Shown: piece by piece, positions 6,328 through 7,038 of the stretch | Position numbering within the stretch: the first letter of the stretch is position 1 | How the letters are laid out: each line of letters starts with the position of its first letter | Notes under the pieces: generated by a model | What the model was told of the DNA's origin: nothing | Database searches by the model: none | What the model saw: the letters and a program-made list of their open reading frames with translations, nothing else | Origin: an uncultured Clostridia bacterium | Lineage (GTDB): Bacteria > Bacillota > Clostridia > Peptostreptococcales > Acidaminobacteraceae | Length of the DNA: 7,038 nt | Reading direction: 5' to 3' | NCBI GenBank assembly: GCA_937880545.1 | Contig: CALFKA010000099.1 | Coordinates: 1-7,038, forward strand | Made by a program: the position numbers and the translations under genes

Positions 6328-6818
6328 TAAAAAGTATTCTTATCGCTTTTGTCGCCTCGGCGACAGCCTCGGTGCTTTTTAATATCTCCCGGAGAAACAT
6401 CCTTTGGAGCGCATGCACCGGAACGATTGGATGGAGCGTCTATCAGCTGATCATCACACAGGGTAAGCCGGCCGTCCTCGCGACCTTTGCAGCATCTCTT
6501 ATCATCGGACTTATCGGAGAATCCTTCGCCATCCTCCGTAAAAAACCCGCTACGATCTTTATCCTCCCAGGGATTATCCCTTTGGTGCCCGGCGCCGGCA
6601 TGTATTTTACGATGGTTGCCCTGCAGGCACAGGATGTATCGGCCGCTGCTTCCACAGGGATTCAGACAGCCTTTACAGCCCTAGCCATTGCCTGCGGACT
6701 GGTCATCAGTCTTTCGCTTTTGCGTCTGGTCCGTCGTCAGCAGCAAAAAAACTCTCCAGGTGCTGGCGGAAACGGGAAGGATCTGACAGAAATACCCGAA
6801 CATCCCGCAGATTGGTGA
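6324..6818 (+). CDS. Threonine/serine exporter family protein, ThrE C-terminal half (YjjB-like)
   Basis: This 164-residue, strongly hydrophobic protein matches the ThrE_2/YjjB partner subunit. Membrane segments are likely near 3-20, 28-45, 52-71, 76-99 and 114-135. The signature LPGIIPLVPGAGMY (81-94) is the conserved family motif. It is needed with the gene before it; the four-base ATGA overlap suggests equal production of both halves. The core domain ends near residue 136. The rest (137-164) is a hydrophilic, basic-then-mixed tail with no family motif that I recognise. Residues 128-164 are encoded on DNA that also encodes the end of hemZ on the other strand, so the tail may have arisen by loss of an earlier stop. 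A weak hairpin overlaps its stop codon. Confidence 0.92.
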   Translation: MIKSILIAFVASATASVLFNISRRNILWSACTGTIGWSVYQLIITQGKPAVLATFAASLIIGLIGESFAILRKKPATIFILPGIIPLVPGAGMYFTMVALQAQDVSAAASTGIQTAFTALAIACGLVISLSLLRLVRRQQQKNSPGAGGNGKDLTEIPEHPADW

Positions 6819-7038
6819 GGCGGGTGAGTTTTCCTTTTCGGATCTTTTTCATGACAGAGTTGGAGCCAGCCGCAAGGATCTGATGCCTGTCCTCCATCAT
6901 GCGGATATTGTATATGCACTCGGTTCCCACTTTGGCGTAGCCGATGTTCTCTCCCCTGTCGACCATTTTCTTTTGACGGTACAGGTAATAGGGATGATAC
7001 CCTGCCTCTTTCAGGCGCTGATACGCTTGTTGCGTCAT
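6706..7038 (-). CDS. hemZ: Coproporphyrinogen dehydrogenase HemZ, C-terminal fragment (5' end outside window)
   Basis: Only the last 110 residues are present. The ATG at the window edge is almost surely an internal methionine, because the family is several hundred residues long. The stretch GYHPYYLYRQKKM (13-25), then GYAKVGTECIYNIRMMEDRH (33-52) and ILAAGSNSVMKKI (54-66), is the conserved C-terminal part of clostridial HemZ proteins. These are radical SAM enzymes of the oxygen-independent coproporphyrinogen oxidase group; the 4Fe-4S CxxxCxxC site would lie beyond the window. The recognisable domain ends near residue 95. The remaining tail, rich in Asp, Ala and Lys, runs antisense through the end of the YjjB-like gene. 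No terminator is seen after its stop. It points the same way as aspS, with the exporter pair and DJ-1-like gene between. Confidence 0.85.
   Translation of the reverse strand: MTQQAYQRLKEAGYHPYYLYRQKKMVDRGENIGYAKVGTECIYNIRMMEDRHQILAAGSNSVMKKIRKGKLTRLTNLRDVRVFLSDPSRFRQHLESFFAADDGPDAKAKD
6804..6838 (+). terminator. Weak candidate terminator of the exporter pair
   Basis: CCCGC (6804-6808) can pair with GCGGG (6820-6824) across an 11-base loop that holds the stop codon of the YjjB-like gene. Interrupted T runs follow (TTTT at 6829-6832, TTTT at 6835-6838). The stem is short, the T runs are split and all of it lies inside hemZ on the other strand, so this is tentative. Confidence 0.3.

Overview
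The window looks like chromosomal housekeeping DNA from a low- to mid-GC anaerobic Bacillota, most likely in the Clostridia/Tissierellia area. GC is close to half by eye. The evidence is a T-box riboswitch on an aminoacyl-tRNA synthetase gene, a HemZ-type radical SAM protein, a RocR-like sigma-54 activator and strong AGGAGG-type ribosome binding sites. I cannot name the species. I see no mobile element, tRNA, rRNA or CRISPR array.

Layout from left to right. Positions 1-1149 (minus) hold most of a PAS/AAA+ sigma-54-dependent activator whose C-terminal DNA-binding end lies outside the window. Positions 1150-1251 hold its leader, a perfect 14-bp palindrome and the rho-independent terminator of the operon upstream. 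Positions 1252-4666 (minus) are a tightly packed three-gene operon: aspS (aspartyl-tRNA synthetase), an RseC/MucC-family membrane protein, then glyA (serine hydroxymethyltransferase). The junctions are a 4-base ATGA overlap and a 16-base overlap. Positions 4667-4903 hold the aspS promoter and an aspartate-specific T-box leader with GAC specifier, AGUA motif, stem III and T-box sequence. Positions 4942-5523 (minus) encode a DJ-1/PfpI-family protein resembling isocyanide hydratase. Positions 5566-6818 (plus) encode the two halves of a split ThrE/YjjP-YjjB-type exporter, joined by another ATGA overlap. Positions 6706-7038 (minus) are the C-terminal end of HemZ, which overlaps the second exporter gene tail to tail by 113 bases.

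How the genes work together: the T-box ties aspS, and through read-through rseC and glyA, to the charging state of tRNA-Asp. The DJ-1 gene and the exporter pair are divergent across only 42 bases, so their control signals must overlap. The exporter is annotated by family as a threonine/serine or dicarboxylate exporter, and glyA handles serine and glycine, but nothing in the sequence links their regulation. The activator at the left edge is of the type that often controls amino-acid catabolism genes; its targets are not visible.

I found no convincing undescribed system. The items most worth a second look are the long convergent thrE2/hemZ overlap, the RseC-like gene between aspS and glyA, the non-canonical terminator arm of the T-box, and the overlapping divergent control region at 5524-5565.
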